From: Saprospiraceae bacterium
GTDB taxonomy: Bacteria; Bacteroidota; Bacteroidia; Chitinophagales; Saprospiraceae
Reading direction: 5' to 3'
Length of the DNA: 64,000 nt
NCBI GenBank assembly: GCA_020627535.1
Contig: JAHDGU010000004.1
Location: forward strand, 224,333-288,332
Shown here: positions 53,737-63,333 of the stretch, in pieces
Position numbering within the stretch: the stretch's first letter is position 1
Layout of the letters: each line of letters opens with the position of its first letter
Translations under genes and position numbers: made by a program
Notes under the pieces: model-generated
The model's input: only the letters and a program-made list of their open reading frames with translations
Told to the model about the DNA's origin: nothing
Database searches by the model: none

Positions 53737-54654
53737 TTATTTTCTTTTGATTGTCAGTGATTTTTTCCTGCCGGTCGAGCTGGAGCCTCCAATCGCACTT
53801 TGGATATTGGCAAATGCATCTGCCTTGGTATCTCTGGATGCTGCTGCACTTGGAGGTGCTCCTCGCATTGGGTAGTCATCGAGCTCAAAGTTTTTGTCCC
53901 AAAGCAATTTGACACGATAAAAGATTTTTTTGGCCTGACCACCCTTCATGCCATAATGTCCTCTACTCTTGACATGGATGCTGTAGGTGATCTCACCTTC
54001 TGGCCCAGGATCTTCGTCCTTGACCCATTTGAACTTGATACGATTCCAAAACTTGCCCCAGAGCCAGCTGCTACCCGACTGTACACTGTCCATTTGATAT
54101 TTGAATCCACCCTTGCTATGGGAGAGAAGCATAGTGGCTCTGGTCAATGCAAATCTTCGATCGGCTTCATCATTGATATGAGCAAATATCTCAAAAGCCA
54201 CACATCCTTTGAGTCCTTTGGTCGCCGGAATGGCATGCCATTTCCCATCAGCAAAGATGGTCCCCTTGGCGTAGCTACCGACAAATCCGAGTGCCGACAC
54301 CATACCATGCACATCAAGTGCGTACCGAGGCCTCTCTGTATTGATACCGACCTTGCCTCCTGCTTGGATAAACAGCCTTGTACGACCTGCCTCTTGGATA
54401 CTAAATCCATTGGTCTCAGACTCTGTATCTAGTCTAAAACTCCATAGAGGCTCAGATTTATCTGAGATCTTTTCAAAAAAGCTGAGAAGCTTCTTATCTG
54501 CTCCTTTGGGTGAAAGCGCAAGTCCATACTCCCGATTGATCGCAAGACCATCGTCCTTAATATTGAGCGCACTATCTACAAGATGTTCAAATGCCTTATC
54601 GTGAAAGCCTCCTTTATAGATTTTGTACAGTTCGGATCTAGTATGCTGTGCCAT
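53737..54654 (-). CDS. Fibre-like protein of the injection system
   Basis: 305 residues without signal peptide. The middle part (about 95-135) reads VGINTERPRYALDVHGMVSA, a pattern found in phage tail-fibre and spike shafts where a GINT..P.YALDV segment precedes a head domain. Then comes a globular part with GLKGCVAFEIFAHINDEA and FALTRATMLLSHSKGG, and a charged tail ending KKSLTIKRK. In Afp-type clusters the fibre gene lies near the Afp12 gene, as here (between Afp11- and Afp12-like genes). It probably contacts the target cell; the receptor is unknown and the family assignment is by pattern only. Confidence 0.65.
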   Translation of the reverse strand: MAQHTRSELYKIYKGGFHDKAFEHLVDSALNIKDDGLAINREYGLALSPKGADKKLLSFFEKISDKSEPLWSFRLDTESETNGFSIQEAGRTRLFIQAGGKVGINTERPRYALDVHGMVSALGFVGSYAKGTIFADGKWHAIPATKGLKGCVAFEIFAHINDEADRRFALTRATMLLSHSKGGFKYQMDSVQSGSSWLWGKFWNRIKFKWVKDEDPGPEGEITYSIHVKSRGHYGMKGGQAKKIFYRVKLLWDKNFELDDYPMRGAPPSAAASRDTKADAFANIQSAIGGSSSTGRKKSLTIKRK

Positions 54655-54664
54655 GTAGTCGGGT

Positions 54665-57600
54665 TTACCTCTTGATACTTACTTGGTATATTTCTTTTTC
54701 CTTTTTCGGAGCTTCTACTTCCTTTTTCTTGATCGTTGGATTGATAATCTTGATATACTTTTTCATACCAAGGATATTGAGTCGATCTTGAAATCTGATC
54801 ACTGTCTCTGTATCAATGCGCCTTTCCGGATTTTCTTCATCCTCGCGGTCGATGATATCAAACTCATGATCAGCATCTGGAATAAATATGCCCCAAGGAC
54901 GTGCATAGATCACTGAGCTATTTTCTTCCTCCGCGGTGTCCTGCAGCTTAAACAAGCCATTCTCTTCTACGATGTGTAATATGCTGAATCGCGTCAAAAA
55001 CTTCACATAGTCTAGTCCCTTGATAAAGTCTTGTAAGACATTCTCATTCAACTGGCCACCGATTTCGATAAGTCTATGACTATCATCTAGCCATGGCGCA
55101 ATGAAGCTCCGGATGTCACTATGCAGACGTTGTATTGAGCTACCATTATTGTGCCCATCAATAAACTTTACCTTGGCGAGTACACGGATGTATTCATAAA
55201 CTGGATTCACCACTCTCATTTTGACAAATGGTGAGGTCCGTGCTTTCAAATAATCTTGTATTCGCTCAAGTTTTTTAAAGTTGAACTTGGGCGTATCAAG
55301 ATCTATATACTTTGACTTTCTGGGAACCACAACGATAGACAAGCCATCTAGGTGCGCGATTCCCGTTCGACTATCCTCTTCGTCTTTTTTCAGATTTTTG
55401 GAGGCCTGCACAAAATCCTCTGGTAGTGGATTGGTCGAGTAACTCAGACATTTCACTTGATGTACCTCGTCAAACTCATTGATGACGAGTCGCTCGTAAT
55501 CACCATGTGAGATTGCGCGATTTTTATGCTTGAGCCTTTCCGATACTCGACTAAAGAAGTCTTCTGCCGACTCAGCAGATCTCCCTCCAAATGACTCATA
55601 CGGCTGAGAAACTCCACTGATGGCTCCATTGCCTCCTGCCATACCATTGAGCGTGTGAGGCGCCAGGACCTTGAGCTGCTCTTCGTCATCGAGCCGCTCG
55701 AGCAGAACTGCATTGGTATGGATAGATAATGCATGAGACAAGAGTTCGGTGTCACCCTCGACCTCGACTTTGAGCCAAGACAGCTTGTCATTGAGGATGC
55801 TATTATTCTTTGATATAGCTCGAGGAAGTTGAAGGCTGACAATACCGCTTTTGGTAAAGTCGTCCGTCGTATCTCTCAGCACATCACGCTCGTCCAAAGC
55901 TCGCCACTCATTGCGCACGAGCACAGACCATCTGATCTTGGGAGCCACAAAATCAATAAATGATTTGGTATGCTTATTACTCAACTGAAAATGCATCGAA
56001 ATACTTTCCGGTGCCTTGATGCCCTCGAGTCCGATAAAAAGATATCCATCAGCGTCGTATCGTGGCAATATTTCTGGACGATAGCAACGACCTCGGCTAT
56101 AGGTATTTTCCGTCCCGAATGGATGGAGGTGATATAGTCGCTCTGTGGATCCAGAGTCTCCTTGCTGCACAGAAATATATACGCGAGAAGAATATCCGAT
56201 CTCAAGAGATTTTAGATTGGGCGTATATGGTGAATTAGGAATTGGCTTATCCTCTTCCTTATCCATCTGTGCATTATTCGTCACCGCTTCGGCAAAGGCA
56301 TTTTGATATACTGCATGGCCAAATGCGTGATCCGGCGACTTAAGCTCAAGCTTGATGACACCATTATCGACGGTGGAGTCGTAAAAGTCAAGTTCACTAC
56401 TGTAAGGGTCAGGCTCCAGTTTTAGGCGCTTGACTTTTTCGTCATCCAAGATCAATGTAGAGCGATCAATCGGATAATATGGAGGTAAGTCCTCACTAGG
56501 ATCATCTCGGTTTTCACCAAAGAGACTGAATGTCAATTCTTCACTCTCGAGGGACGGGTGAAAATCTCCATGAGAAAGAGCACTGATGTGCACGCGGTAT
56601 TCAGAGGGGTTGTAGTCCTCTGGATATCCCAGATAATGACTTCTGTATTCTTCAACTGTATTGGGTATATCACGCCATTGCATCTTGAAGGTGATATGCT
56701 CCAGTTGTTTTTTGAAGATTTCTGGGGCATTGATCAAGAAGGTTGATCCCACAGATGGGTCTGGTCCAAAAAGAGCAATATTGCGACTTCCAGAGATCAT
56801 CCCATTATCATTGAAGAGCGTCATTTTGCGCAAGCGATCCACCTTGCAGCTGAGCTCCATTCCTAGAAGTCTCAAGTCTCTCAAAAATGAATAGCAAAAT
56901 GGTTGCTTCTGATCGTTGATAACAATCTTAGCCACGGGCATCCCTTCTTCGAAGCTGTCCTGTCCGTGGAGGCTTGGATCAAATCCAATAATTGCAGGTG
57001 CCTCTGCAGGAATCTTGCACTTGATCTCTAGCGCATCGAGCACATCTAAAGTCTTATCAATGGTGTCTACGCTGGTATCTTCTTTCCAGTCACCTGTGCC
57101 TACGGCCCTTATGGCCATCGTATTGGCATCTACCTCATACCAGCCATTCTCAGAGGACAGATAGATCCTGAAGCTCCTTCTTTCACCAATCTGATTGAAT
57201 ACTCGCTCGTAAAAAGTCTCTTCCAATGAGAGCATTGGCTCATCATTGGACTTGCGAAATTCATTGATACGGCTTTGTATATCTAGCAGTAGACGCTTGT
57301 AAATACGTGTAGACTCTTTCTCAAATTCTAATTTGATCGACAGATCTCGATTCCCTTCAGCAAGGTAAAGGGTATTGCTCGAAATGGCCCACCCAAGTCT
57401 TGCCTTGGCCATATTTTCACTGCCCTCGGGTTTATATTCTTGCTCTTCACCAAAGAGTGGCCATGGCTGACTGTCCTTGTTGAAATCCGCACCATGGCCA
57501 TCAAGACTGTCGGCATTGGGTGCGGCATATATATCTGTCACAAGATCGTACTGAGAGGTGTCAAGATCATCACGACGACTGACGAAGATGGTTTTCAGTT

Positions 57601-58657
57601 CTTTGACTTGAGCCTGAGTGAGCTCTACTTCATGAGTCGTCTGGTAAACGATATCCTCTCCTTGCTCGTCTATACCTCCACTGACTTGAGCGCCTTTTGG
57701 CAAAATGTACCGCTCCTCAGTACCAATATCCATATTGACGTGGACCTGATCCGGCTTGAAAGGCTTGGGCTCTTGCTTGAGTACGTCCGTGTAATAATAT
57801 CGGAGGTAGCGATCACTGATTTTATTAAAATCCTCCTGTATGTGTTTGAAAATCTGCAAGAAGGTGATCAGAAGACCAATGTGCGGCCCATGATCGCTCT
57901 TGGCTACAAGCGACTTGTCAAAATACGATTTGAAGTGATACACCAAGTAGGTCAGTGCAGATTGTAGACTCTTGTATAAAATTCTCAGCTTGAGAAATGC
58001 ACTATGTAGCTTCTCGGGGAGGCTACTGCCGATAAAAATGTCCTCTGCCGCGACTGTATCAAGCTTCCACCAAGAGTGAAATTCCGAGAAATCTTGAAGG
58101 AATGCCTTTGGTCGTTTCATCTCCTTCATGGTCGAGCCAGAAGCATATGCATACAAGGTCTGTACAGAATCCTTGACTTTTTCCTGTAAGATATTGAAGT
58201 ACTCTGCTTCTACTTGACTCTCAAAGTCTTGTCCTAATAGTGTGATTTTGCTGAATTGTGTAAGCCACTTATCGAAACTCTGAGCAAGAGCATAGATATC
58301 TTCAAACTGGTGATTGATCGTGAGTAGCTTCGCCTTCTCTTCTTGACTAGCAAAGTAGTTTTTGATCAGTTGATTGTGCTCCTTGTCAAGCTTGTCAAGA
58401 TCGGTAGAGATAATACCAGCGAGAATCACGCTCACATTGACAGTGAGAAAACTGCTCCAGTCGCCATCGATCTCATCATTTGTATCATAGAATCTGACCA
58501 GCTCTGCATAGTCTGTCACGAAAGCCAAAAGCTCATGCAGTTCACGGTCATCAAGTCTTACAAAATTGGGGTCGAGAGCTTTGAGCAGGCGGGTATAACG
58601 GCTTACGCCTTTACCAAAAAATGCATGCGACTGTGCGTTGCCTGTGTAGGTACTCAT
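54665..58657 (-). CDS. Baseplate J-like protein, Afp11-like, giant form
   Basis: 1330 residues. N-terminal region SRYTRLLKALDPNFVRLDDREL... and FVTDYAELVRFYDTNDEIDG are typical of the Bacteroidota Afp11 form. The C-terminal third carries the baseplate-J pattern with GVSQPYESFGGRSAESAEDF and FSRVSERLKHKNRAISHGDYE (about 1010-1060), followed by VHQVKCLSY. In contractile systems this forms the inner baseplate wedge that triggers sheath contraction (family knowledge). It lies 17 bases after the gp25-like gene. Confidence 0.9.
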   Translation of the reverse strand: MSTYTGNAQSHAFFGKGVSRYTRLLKALDPNFVRLDDRELHELLAFVTDYAELVRFYDTNDEIDGDWSSFLTVNVSVILAGIISTDLDKLDKEHNQLIKNYFASQEEKAKLLTINHQFEDIYALAQSFDKWLTQFSKITLLGQDFESQVEAEYFNILQEKVKDSVQTLYAYASGSTMKEMKRPKAFLQDFSEFHSWWKLDTVAAEDIFIGSSLPEKLHSAFLKLRILYKSLQSALTYLVYHFKSYFDKSLVAKSDHGPHIGLLITFLQIFKHIQEDFNKISDRYLRYYYTDVLKQEPKPFKPDQVHVNMDIGTEERYILPKGAQVSGGIDEQGEDIVYQTTHEVELTQAQVKELKTIFVSRRDDLDTSQYDLVTDIYAAPNADSLDGHGADFNKDSQPWPLFGEEQEYKPEGSENMAKARLGWAISSNTLYLAEGNRDLSIKLEFEKESTRIYKRLLLDIQSRINEFRKSNDEPMLSLEETFYERVFNQIGERRSFRIYLSSENGWYEVDANTMAIRAVGTGDWKEDTSVDTIDKTLDVLDALEIKCKIPAEAPAIIGFDPSLHGQDSFEEGMPVAKIVINDQKQPFCYSFLRDLRLLGMELSCKVDRLRKMTLFNDNGMISGSRNIALFGPDPSVGSTFLINAPEIFKKQLEHITFKMQWRDIPNTVEEYRSHYLGYPEDYNPSEYRVHISALSHGDFHPSLESEELTFSLFGENRDDPSEDLPPYYPIDRSTLILDDEKVKRLKLEPDPYSSELDFYDSTVDNGVIKLELKSPDHAFGHAVYQNAFAEAVTNNAQMDKEEDKPIPNSPYTPNLKSLEIGYSSRVYISVQQGDSGSTERLYHLHPFGTENTYSRGRCYRPEILPRYDADGYLFIGLEGIKAPESISMHFQLSNKHTKSFIDFVAPKIRWSVLVRNEWRALDERDVLRDTTDDFTKSGIVSLQLPRAISKNNSILNDKLSWLKVEVEGDTELLSHALSIHTNAVLLERLDDEEQLKVLAPHTLNGMAGGNGAISGVSQPYESFGGRSAESAEDFFSRVSERLKHKNRAISHGDYERLVINEFDEVHQVKCLSYSTNPLPEDFVQASKNLKKDEEDSRTGIAHLDGLSIVVVPRKSKYIDLDTPKFNFKKLERIQDYLKARTSPFVKMRVVNPVYEYIRVLAKVKFIDGHNNGSSIQRLHSDIRSFIAPWLDDSHRLIEIGGQLNENVLQDFIKGLDYVKFLTRFSILHIVEENGLFKLQDTAEEENSSVIYARPWGIFIPDADHEFDIIDREDEENPERRIDTETVIRFQDRLNILGMKKYIKIINPTIKKKEVEAPKKEKEIYQVSIKR

Positions 58658-58674
58658 TTGGGTTGGGGTCTATT

Positions 58675-59094
58675 CTAGACATCCGCAACTATGGTACCTT
58701 CTAGTTTATAGAAAGGGTAAACAATGTTGCTACGGATGTTCACTTTTCTAATGGTGTAAGATATGGAAATTTCTACTAATCCCTCCAGTTCACGGGCGGT
58801 ATTCACATGGATTTCTTCGAGATTAATCCTGGGCTCATAGTAGAGTACGGCAATCCGGATTGCATCCTTCATCATGTACATGACGCTAGGGTCGATAGAC
58901 TCAAACATCATATTGTGCAGGTTGCACCCGTAGAAAGGATTTGTGATGCGCTCTCCTGGCCTTGTGGATAGCAAAAGATAGAGACTCTGAGCGATGTCCT
59001 CTTCCTCAGAAACGAGGTCGACAGTCATGCTCTTCTTGTCAAATCTGGGCGGGAATGCCCAGCCGGTTCCGAGAAACTCTCTGGTCACTTGCAT
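58675..59094 (-). CDS. gp25-like baseplate protein (Afp9-like)
   Basis: 139 residues. LYLLLSTRPGERITNPFYG and VLYYEPRINLEEIHVN match the GPW/gp25 family, including the conserved acidic-Pro-Arg (EPR) motif. gp25 nucleates sheath polymerisation at the baseplate (family knowledge). It is not a lysozyme in this context. It starts nine bases after the spike gene; no PAAR gene lies between. Confidence 0.93.
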   Translation of the reverse strand: MQVTREFLGTGWAFPPRFDKKSMTVDLVSEEEDIAQSLYLLLSTRPGERITNPFYGCNLHNMMFESIDPSVMYMMKDAIRIAVLYYEPRINLEEIHVNTARELEGLVEISISYTIRKVNIRSNIVYPFYKLEGTIVADV

Positions 59095-59103
59095 TTTTGA
59101 GGT

Positions 59104-60900
59104 CTAGTTGATGAATACCATCTGTCCACTGACAGTACACATTCCAGTTGCCTTAAAGGTAGCCATTCCTCCTTCAAAGGTGGCTCCTATCCGACCCTTG
59201 GCATTCATATTGAGGCCTTCCATCTTGAGATCACCTGTCGACGAGTTGATATCTACGCCTCCTGGCCCTTTGATATTGACCTTACTTCCCATACCTGCTT
59301 CGATATTGACAGCTTTGTGAGACTTGATCTTGATACCACTGCTATCCATGGTAATCACATTATTGTGCTGGTCTTTCAGCTCGATCTTCCTATCCTTATC
59401 GCTGAGCGTGATGCTTTGACCTCCGGGCGTCTCGAGGAATATGTCTTTGTCTTTATCTTCAAACCGAAGTTTCAGCTTGCTTTTGGTAATAAAGGCTTGT
59501 GTACTGTTATCGCTATTGGGCTGAAGTGGGGTTTTTCGCTTTGAGCTGTAGAGAGAGCCGAGGATGATTGGATATCTTGGGTCACCTTGAACGAAGCCAA
59601 GTATCACTTCGTCATCAACCTGAGGATACCAGAAGGCACCGAATTCCTCAGAAGCATAGATCTGTGCTAGTCTTGCCCATATGCCTTCACCACTTTCCTC
59701 TAGCAGCGGGATCTTGACTTGGACGCGAGACTCTCCATCTGGATCGCCATGAATCTTGAGCACCTTGCCAATGTAGATACCTTCAACACCTGGCAACAAG
59801 CCTGCTGCGGCTGAGGCCTGCACGAGTGGCTTGGTCTCGGTAAACCATTCTGCCTCGATCCCTATCTTGAGCTCAGTAGTCCAGTTACCTTCTTGAACCA
59901 TGTGGCGCACACCAGATACAAAGGCTTCGCCTTCAAAGTGCTTTCCAATCTTCTTGAGAGTGACCGTTTTATTGGGTAGCGGCTTTGCACTTCCCTGGAC
60001 AGTGATACTGCCTTGGATGCGGCTAAACCTTGATTTGACAAGCTTAGCCTTGGCCCATGCTGTCAGCTCTCCATCTTCCACGTAGCCCGAATGTCGAAGC
60101 TCGTAGTCAAAAGGGTTAAAGTCATTGGCCACGGTTTTGCCTTTTAGGTCGCCATGTGCATTGACAGAGGGCTCCGAGGATTTCTTATCGATGACCTTTT
60201 GTTTCTTTGGATCCCAGGAGTAGGTGGTTACATCCTTGAGTTGTGTCCGACCGTTGAAGTAAAGATTGCTCTTGACAATGTCGGTGCCAAAATTGAGCTC
60301 AAGCAAAGCCCCGCTGGTACCAGGCTTCTCAACCTTTACCTTATTGTCTTCTGTATAGACAAACAGGCCATTCTTTTCTGCTCGACTCAGCACAAAATCC
60401 CAGTCCGTACAATAGTGCTGGATCAGCTGCTTGTGCGTGGTACTGGTAGATTCTACTTCTGCACCGACACCAGCGTCGCTGATAAGCCGTTGCATGACAT
60501 CACTATCTTTTTTGTCCTTGTGATTTTTGTTGCGTCTCGCCATGGTCATCTTGATGGCCTTGTCGACGCACTCTGCGTATATGACTGAATGCTGTCCTTG
60601 ACGGATACGTACACCCGTCTTCAGGATCACCCCTTTAAATACAGTTTCGGTATCCTGGTGATAGCCGATTTTGATCTCGACATCCTCTCCAGGCTTTAGC
60701 AGTCCCTGGTCTTGTAATTTGAATTCTTGCTTGGCGAGATTCCCATCGAGGACAGTAATCTCAGCTCTTGAGATCTTACCAACCGCTCGCTCGGTCTCTA
60801 CGGATAGGACTCTTTTCTCTCCATCTAGAAGTTGACCACCGACTTTCACTTCCAGCGATACGAGGTCGGTTTTTTGTCCTATGACAGGGCTATTTCCCAT
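59104..60900 (-). CDS. VgrG-like spike protein (Afp8-like)
   Basis: 598 residues. The first part is gp27-like (VSLEVKVGGQLLDGEKRVLS, FVLSRAEKNGLFVYTED). Next is a gp5 OB-fold at about 375-460 (GKVLKIHGDPDGESRVQVKI, IWARLAQIYASEEFGAFWYP, DEVILGFVQGDPRYPIILGS). The C-terminal 110 residues form a beta-helix needle of short repeats (GGQSITLSDKDRKIELKDQH, GPGGVDINSSTGDLKMEGL). It should be the central spike of the particle. The end ATGMCTVSGQMVFIN could cap the needle, relevant to the missing PAAR gene. Confidence 0.92.
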   Translation of the reverse strand: MGNSPVIGQKTDLVSLEVKVGGQLLDGEKRVLSVETERAVGKISRAEITVLDGNLAKQEFKLQDQGLLKPGEDVEIKIGYHQDTETVFKGVILKTGVRIRQGQHSVIYAECVDKAIKMTMARRNKNHKDKKDSDVMQRLISDAGVGAEVESTSTTHKQLIQHYCTDWDFVLSRAEKNGLFVYTEDNKVKVEKPGTSGALLELNFGTDIVKSNLYFNGRTQLKDVTTYSWDPKKQKVIDKKSSEPSVNAHGDLKGKTVANDFNPFDYELRHSGYVEDGELTAWAKAKLVKSRFSRIQGSITVQGSAKPLPNKTVTLKKIGKHFEGEAFVSGVRHMVQEGNWTTELKIGIEAEWFTETKPLVQASAAAGLLPGVEGIYIGKVLKIHGDPDGESRVQVKIPLLEESGEGIWARLAQIYASEEFGAFWYPQVDDEVILGFVQGDPRYPIILGSLYSSKRKTPLQPNSDNSTQAFITKSKLKLRFEDKDKDIFLETPGGQSITLSDKDRKIELKDQHNNVITMDSSGIKIKSHKAVNIEAGMGSKVNIKGPGGVDINSSTGDLKMEGLNMNAKGRIGATFEGGMATFKATGMCTVSGQMVFIN

Positions 60901-60904
60901 AGAT

Positions 60905-61594
60905 CTATTTGTCTAGTGGTGGGAATACCAGAGGATCGCCCATACGAAGCTGTCGGAAGTTGGTCAGATTATTAACCTCTGCAATCTGGATGTAGTGCGA
61001 CATATTATCATATACATCTTGGCACATCAGAGGCAAATGATCCCCGTCCAGCACGGTCTTGACATGGGTCATGTCTGGTGATTGGTTATTGGCGTTTTTG
61101 GCGGCAGCCTCAAAGTCTTCATGACCGACAAACTTGAGGAATACATTGGCCCGTACTGGTTCTCCATTGGGCTCAAAGAGGTCGTACTCTACAGTAATTT
61201 CCTTGAGGTGGCCTTTGAAGCCATAGTGCGCCCAGTTGATGACGAGATAGTAAGGCTTATGGATGCTCCCTTGGTAGTCGCAGACGACCTTGTATAGGTC
61301 TCTGACTTGATCTTCGACAGACTTGCTATTGTCTTGGACGACAAAGCCGATGGATGAATTGTCCAAAGTGAGCTCAAATTCAAGCTCATCCTGGTCCATT
61401 CCTTGATATTGTTTGACGTCTTTCGAGGTAGAATTATTGGTATTATTGGAATTGAACAGCACAGCTTTTTTGTGCGTCACCTTCATCGGATTGATGTAGG
61501 TTTCAAACTGTGCGCTTCCTCCACTCGCTCGAGGCGTGGAAGGGTCTTGGTCAAAGCCCAGTATTTTTAATTTGACTACCTGTTCTTCTGGCAT
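60905..61594 (-). CDS. LysM-containing tube/baseplate adaptor (Afp7-like, CIS tube protein)
   Basis: 229 residues. The N-terminus matches the CIS_tube family (FETYINPMKVTHKKAVLF, DELEFELTLDNSSIG); the C-terminal 60 residues form a LysM domain (DDHLPLMCQD..., IAEVNNLTNFRQLRMGDPLVFPP). In Afp and MAC particles the Afp7 protein joins tube, spike and baseplate (family knowledge). It overlaps the stop of the DUF5908 gene by one base (TAATG). Confidence 0.92.
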   Translation of the reverse strand: MPEEQVVKLKILGFDQDPSTPRASGGSAQFETYINPMKVTHKKAVLFNSNNTNNSTSKDVKQYQGMDQDELEFELTLDNSSIGFVVQDNSKSVEDQVRDLYKVVCDYQGSIHKPYYLVINWAHYGFKGHLKEITVEYDLFEPNGEPVRANVFLKFVGHEDFEAAAKNANNQSPDMTHVKTVLDGDHLPLMCQDVYDNMSHYIQIAEVNNLTNFRQLRMGDPLVFPPLDK

Positions 61595-61776
61595 TATCTC
61601 TCCTTTTCTCTTTCAAACATCTCTCTGATCTCTTCCCGGCAGGATTCTAATATTCGTTTTTTCATTTCTTGCAGCTCCCGCTCAGATATACCGGAGGATT
61701 TCTGGTAGGTGCTGTGACTCAATGGATTTTGATCCACTCTCATCCTTACAACAAGCTCTCTGATCTCTATAGGCAT
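61594..61776 (-). CDS. DUF5908 family small protein
   Basis: 60 residues: MPIEIRELVVRMRVDQN..., then a charged helix EMKKRILESCREEIREMFER. This is the DUF5908 signature, a family that almost always sits between tube and Afp7-like genes in Bacteroidota eCIS clusters. It corresponds by position to Afp6. Role unknown; the helix would suit an adaptor. TAATG one-base overlap with the next gene. Confidence 0.9.
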   Translation of the reverse strand: MPIEIRELVVRMRVDQNPLSHSTYQKSSGISERELQEMKKRILESCREEIREMFEREKER

Positions 61777-61787
61777 GAAATGATCCT

Positions 61788-62318
61788 TTATGTCTCAAAG
61801 GTCAATTGATCAAACTCAAACTCAACCGTCTCCTCAGCAATAGCGCTTTCCATAGAGTTGAAATCTGATATGGTCCAACTCGTCAAAAATGCGTCTTGCA
61901 ATACCCATGACATCATCTCGCTATCATTTTCTACACTCTTCAGTGTGATAATCACATTTTGACAATAGAGATCTTCGATGTGGGATTTGGTACCACGATT
62001 ATTGAAAGCTGCTCTTCTGAGGGAGGCCCAACTCGAGGGGTCGTTCATATAGAGACCCTTCTTCACGGTAACTTTTTTGTACTCAGACTTATCCAATGAC
62101 TTCCCCGCGTGTGACAATTGACTTGCCTGATTGGTATCCTTGAAGGTATAGGTGATACCAAGTCCAGACACTTCGTGACATCTTATCAGATCTTGTCTCA
62201 TCCTTCCTCTTCTCGACTTGGAGCTACTTGAACTTGATCCACCACGGGATCGTGCTCCAGAGCCTTTGATCACAGTGACTTCAAAGTAGTACTTGTATAA
62301 TGGAAAATCATTTGACAT
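61788..62318 (-). CDS. Tube-like protein 4 (Afp5-like)
   Basis: 176 residues of the T4-gp19-like tail-tube family: LYKYYFEVTVIKGSG, DLIRCHEVSGLGITYTFKDT, VTVKKGLYMND, and the closing LTFET. A Ser/Arg-rich linker of about 20 residues (GGSSSSSSKSRRGRMRQDL) is inserted after the first strand and is absent from the other tube proteins. By position it is the tube initiator close to the baseplate. Confidence 0.88.
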   Translation of the reverse strand: MSNDFPLYKYYFEVTVIKGSGARSRGGSSSSSSKSRRGRMRQDLIRCHEVSGLGITYTFKDTNQASQLSHAGKSLDKSEYKKVTVKKGLYMNDPSSWASLRRAAFNNRGTKSHIEDLYCQNVIITLKSVENDSEMMSWVLQDAFLTSWTISDFNSMESAIAEETVEFEFDQLTFET

Positions 62319-62335
62319 CTCTCTACTGACTTACA

Positions 62336-62797
62336 TTAAAACCACGTATCAAATCCTGAGTGCTCAAAAGTCATACTCTCAAATGCCAGGGCATTTTGCT
62401 CTGAATTGAGCGTAGGCGAAGTATACTTGGAGGGAATCGCTTGATATACAGTCCAATATACCATTACCTCGCCCTTTGCGTCGAGCAACTCTATGGTCAT
62501 ATCAATACCTGCATTGTCACTGTCGTGAAAATACTTTTCTGGATAGATGGCTTTATCAAATATTTCCATAAACTCATCTTTTCCTTGCACCACACCTCTT
62601 TTGAGCGTGATCGGGCTCGTCTTGATGAGTCCTAGCCGCTTTTCAGTGTTGAACAATCTGGTGTGCCCAGGTCTATACTCTATAACCTCAGCAGACTGCT
62701 CAAGACCTGTGACTTCTTGGAAAGATATGTAACCATCGTATCCATCAAGCTGCACACGAAAGTGAAAACCAGCTACAGGAAAATCGGACTGTGACAT
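62336..62797 (-). CDS. Tube-like protein 3
   Basis: 153 residues, T4-gp19-like tube family: FPVAGFHFRVQLDGYDGYIS, FQEVTGLEQSAEVIEYRPG, SPITLKRGVVQGKDE and FESMTFEHSGF. It departs from copies 1 and 2 in the YRNGDSE loop (here YRPGHTR) and in the DLKSDANEVAIES segment (here TLNSEQNALAFES), so it is a distinct ring subunit rather than a duplicate. Confidence 0.9.
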   Translation of the reverse strand: MSQSDFPVAGFHFRVQLDGYDGYISFQEVTGLEQSAEVIEYRPGHTRLFNTEKRLGLIKTSPITLKRGVVQGKDEFMEIFDKAIYPEKYFHDSDNAGIDMTIELLDAKGEVMVYWTVYQAIPSKYTSPTLNSEQNALAFESMTFEHSGFDTWF

Positions 62798-62815
62798 GAG
62801 GTCTTTTTCTTACTA

Positions 62816-63292
62816 CTACGGAATGGTAAACTCAATTCCTTCGTGAACGAAGTCAATACTTTCGATCGCAACTTCGTTGGCATCAGACTTCAGGTCAGTA
62901 CTGACATACTTGATCGGATAGGCACGCTCTATCACGTACTTTGCCATAGGTTCACCCTTTTCATCCATCAGTGTGATCGTGATCGGGATACCTTCTGCAT
63001 TGGTCCAGTACTTATCGTTGGATCCTTTCATATCAGTGACCTGATCCTTATAGATAGATAGTGTCTCAGCATCATCTTTGAAGATACCTTTCTTCATGGA
63101 GATTGTAGAAGTCTTGGTCATACCAAGTCTCTTCTGCGTCACATAGAGCTCACTATCACCATTGCGATATTCAAGAAATTGGTTCTCTTGTTCGAGGCCA
63201 GACACCTCCTGAAAAGATATGACGTTGCCATCAATATCTACTTCAAAATGGAATTTAGGAACGGGAAAAACTGCTCCGTCTTTTTTAGCCAT
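62816..63292 (-). CDS. Tube-like protein 2
   Basis: 158 residues, T4-gp19-like tube family: FPVPKFHFEVDIDGNVIS, FQEVSGLEQENQFLEYRNGD, STISMKKGIFKDD, STDLKSDANEVAIESIDF. Close to tube protein 1 (shared SFQEVSGLE, EYRNGDSE, DLKSDANEVAIESI). It lies on the far side of the terminator at 63334-63362, so it is probably made at a lower level than tube protein 1. Confidence 0.92.
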   Translation of the reverse strand: MAKKDGAVFPVPKFHFEVDIDGNVISFQEVSGLEQENQFLEYRNGDSELYVTQKRLGMTKTSTISMKKGIFKDDAETLSIYKDQVTDMKGSNDKYWTNAEGIPITITLMDEKGEPMAKYVIERAYPIKYVSTDLKSDANEVAIESIDFVHEGIEFTIP

Positions 63293-63333
63293 TTTATTTA
63301 GCTTTTAGGTTTTTTTTGAAAAGGAATGAAGAG

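Noticed and set aside
58675..59094. gp25 protein as a lysozyme
   Set aside because: The gp25 family was historically named so, but the context and EPR motif show a structural baseplate protein.
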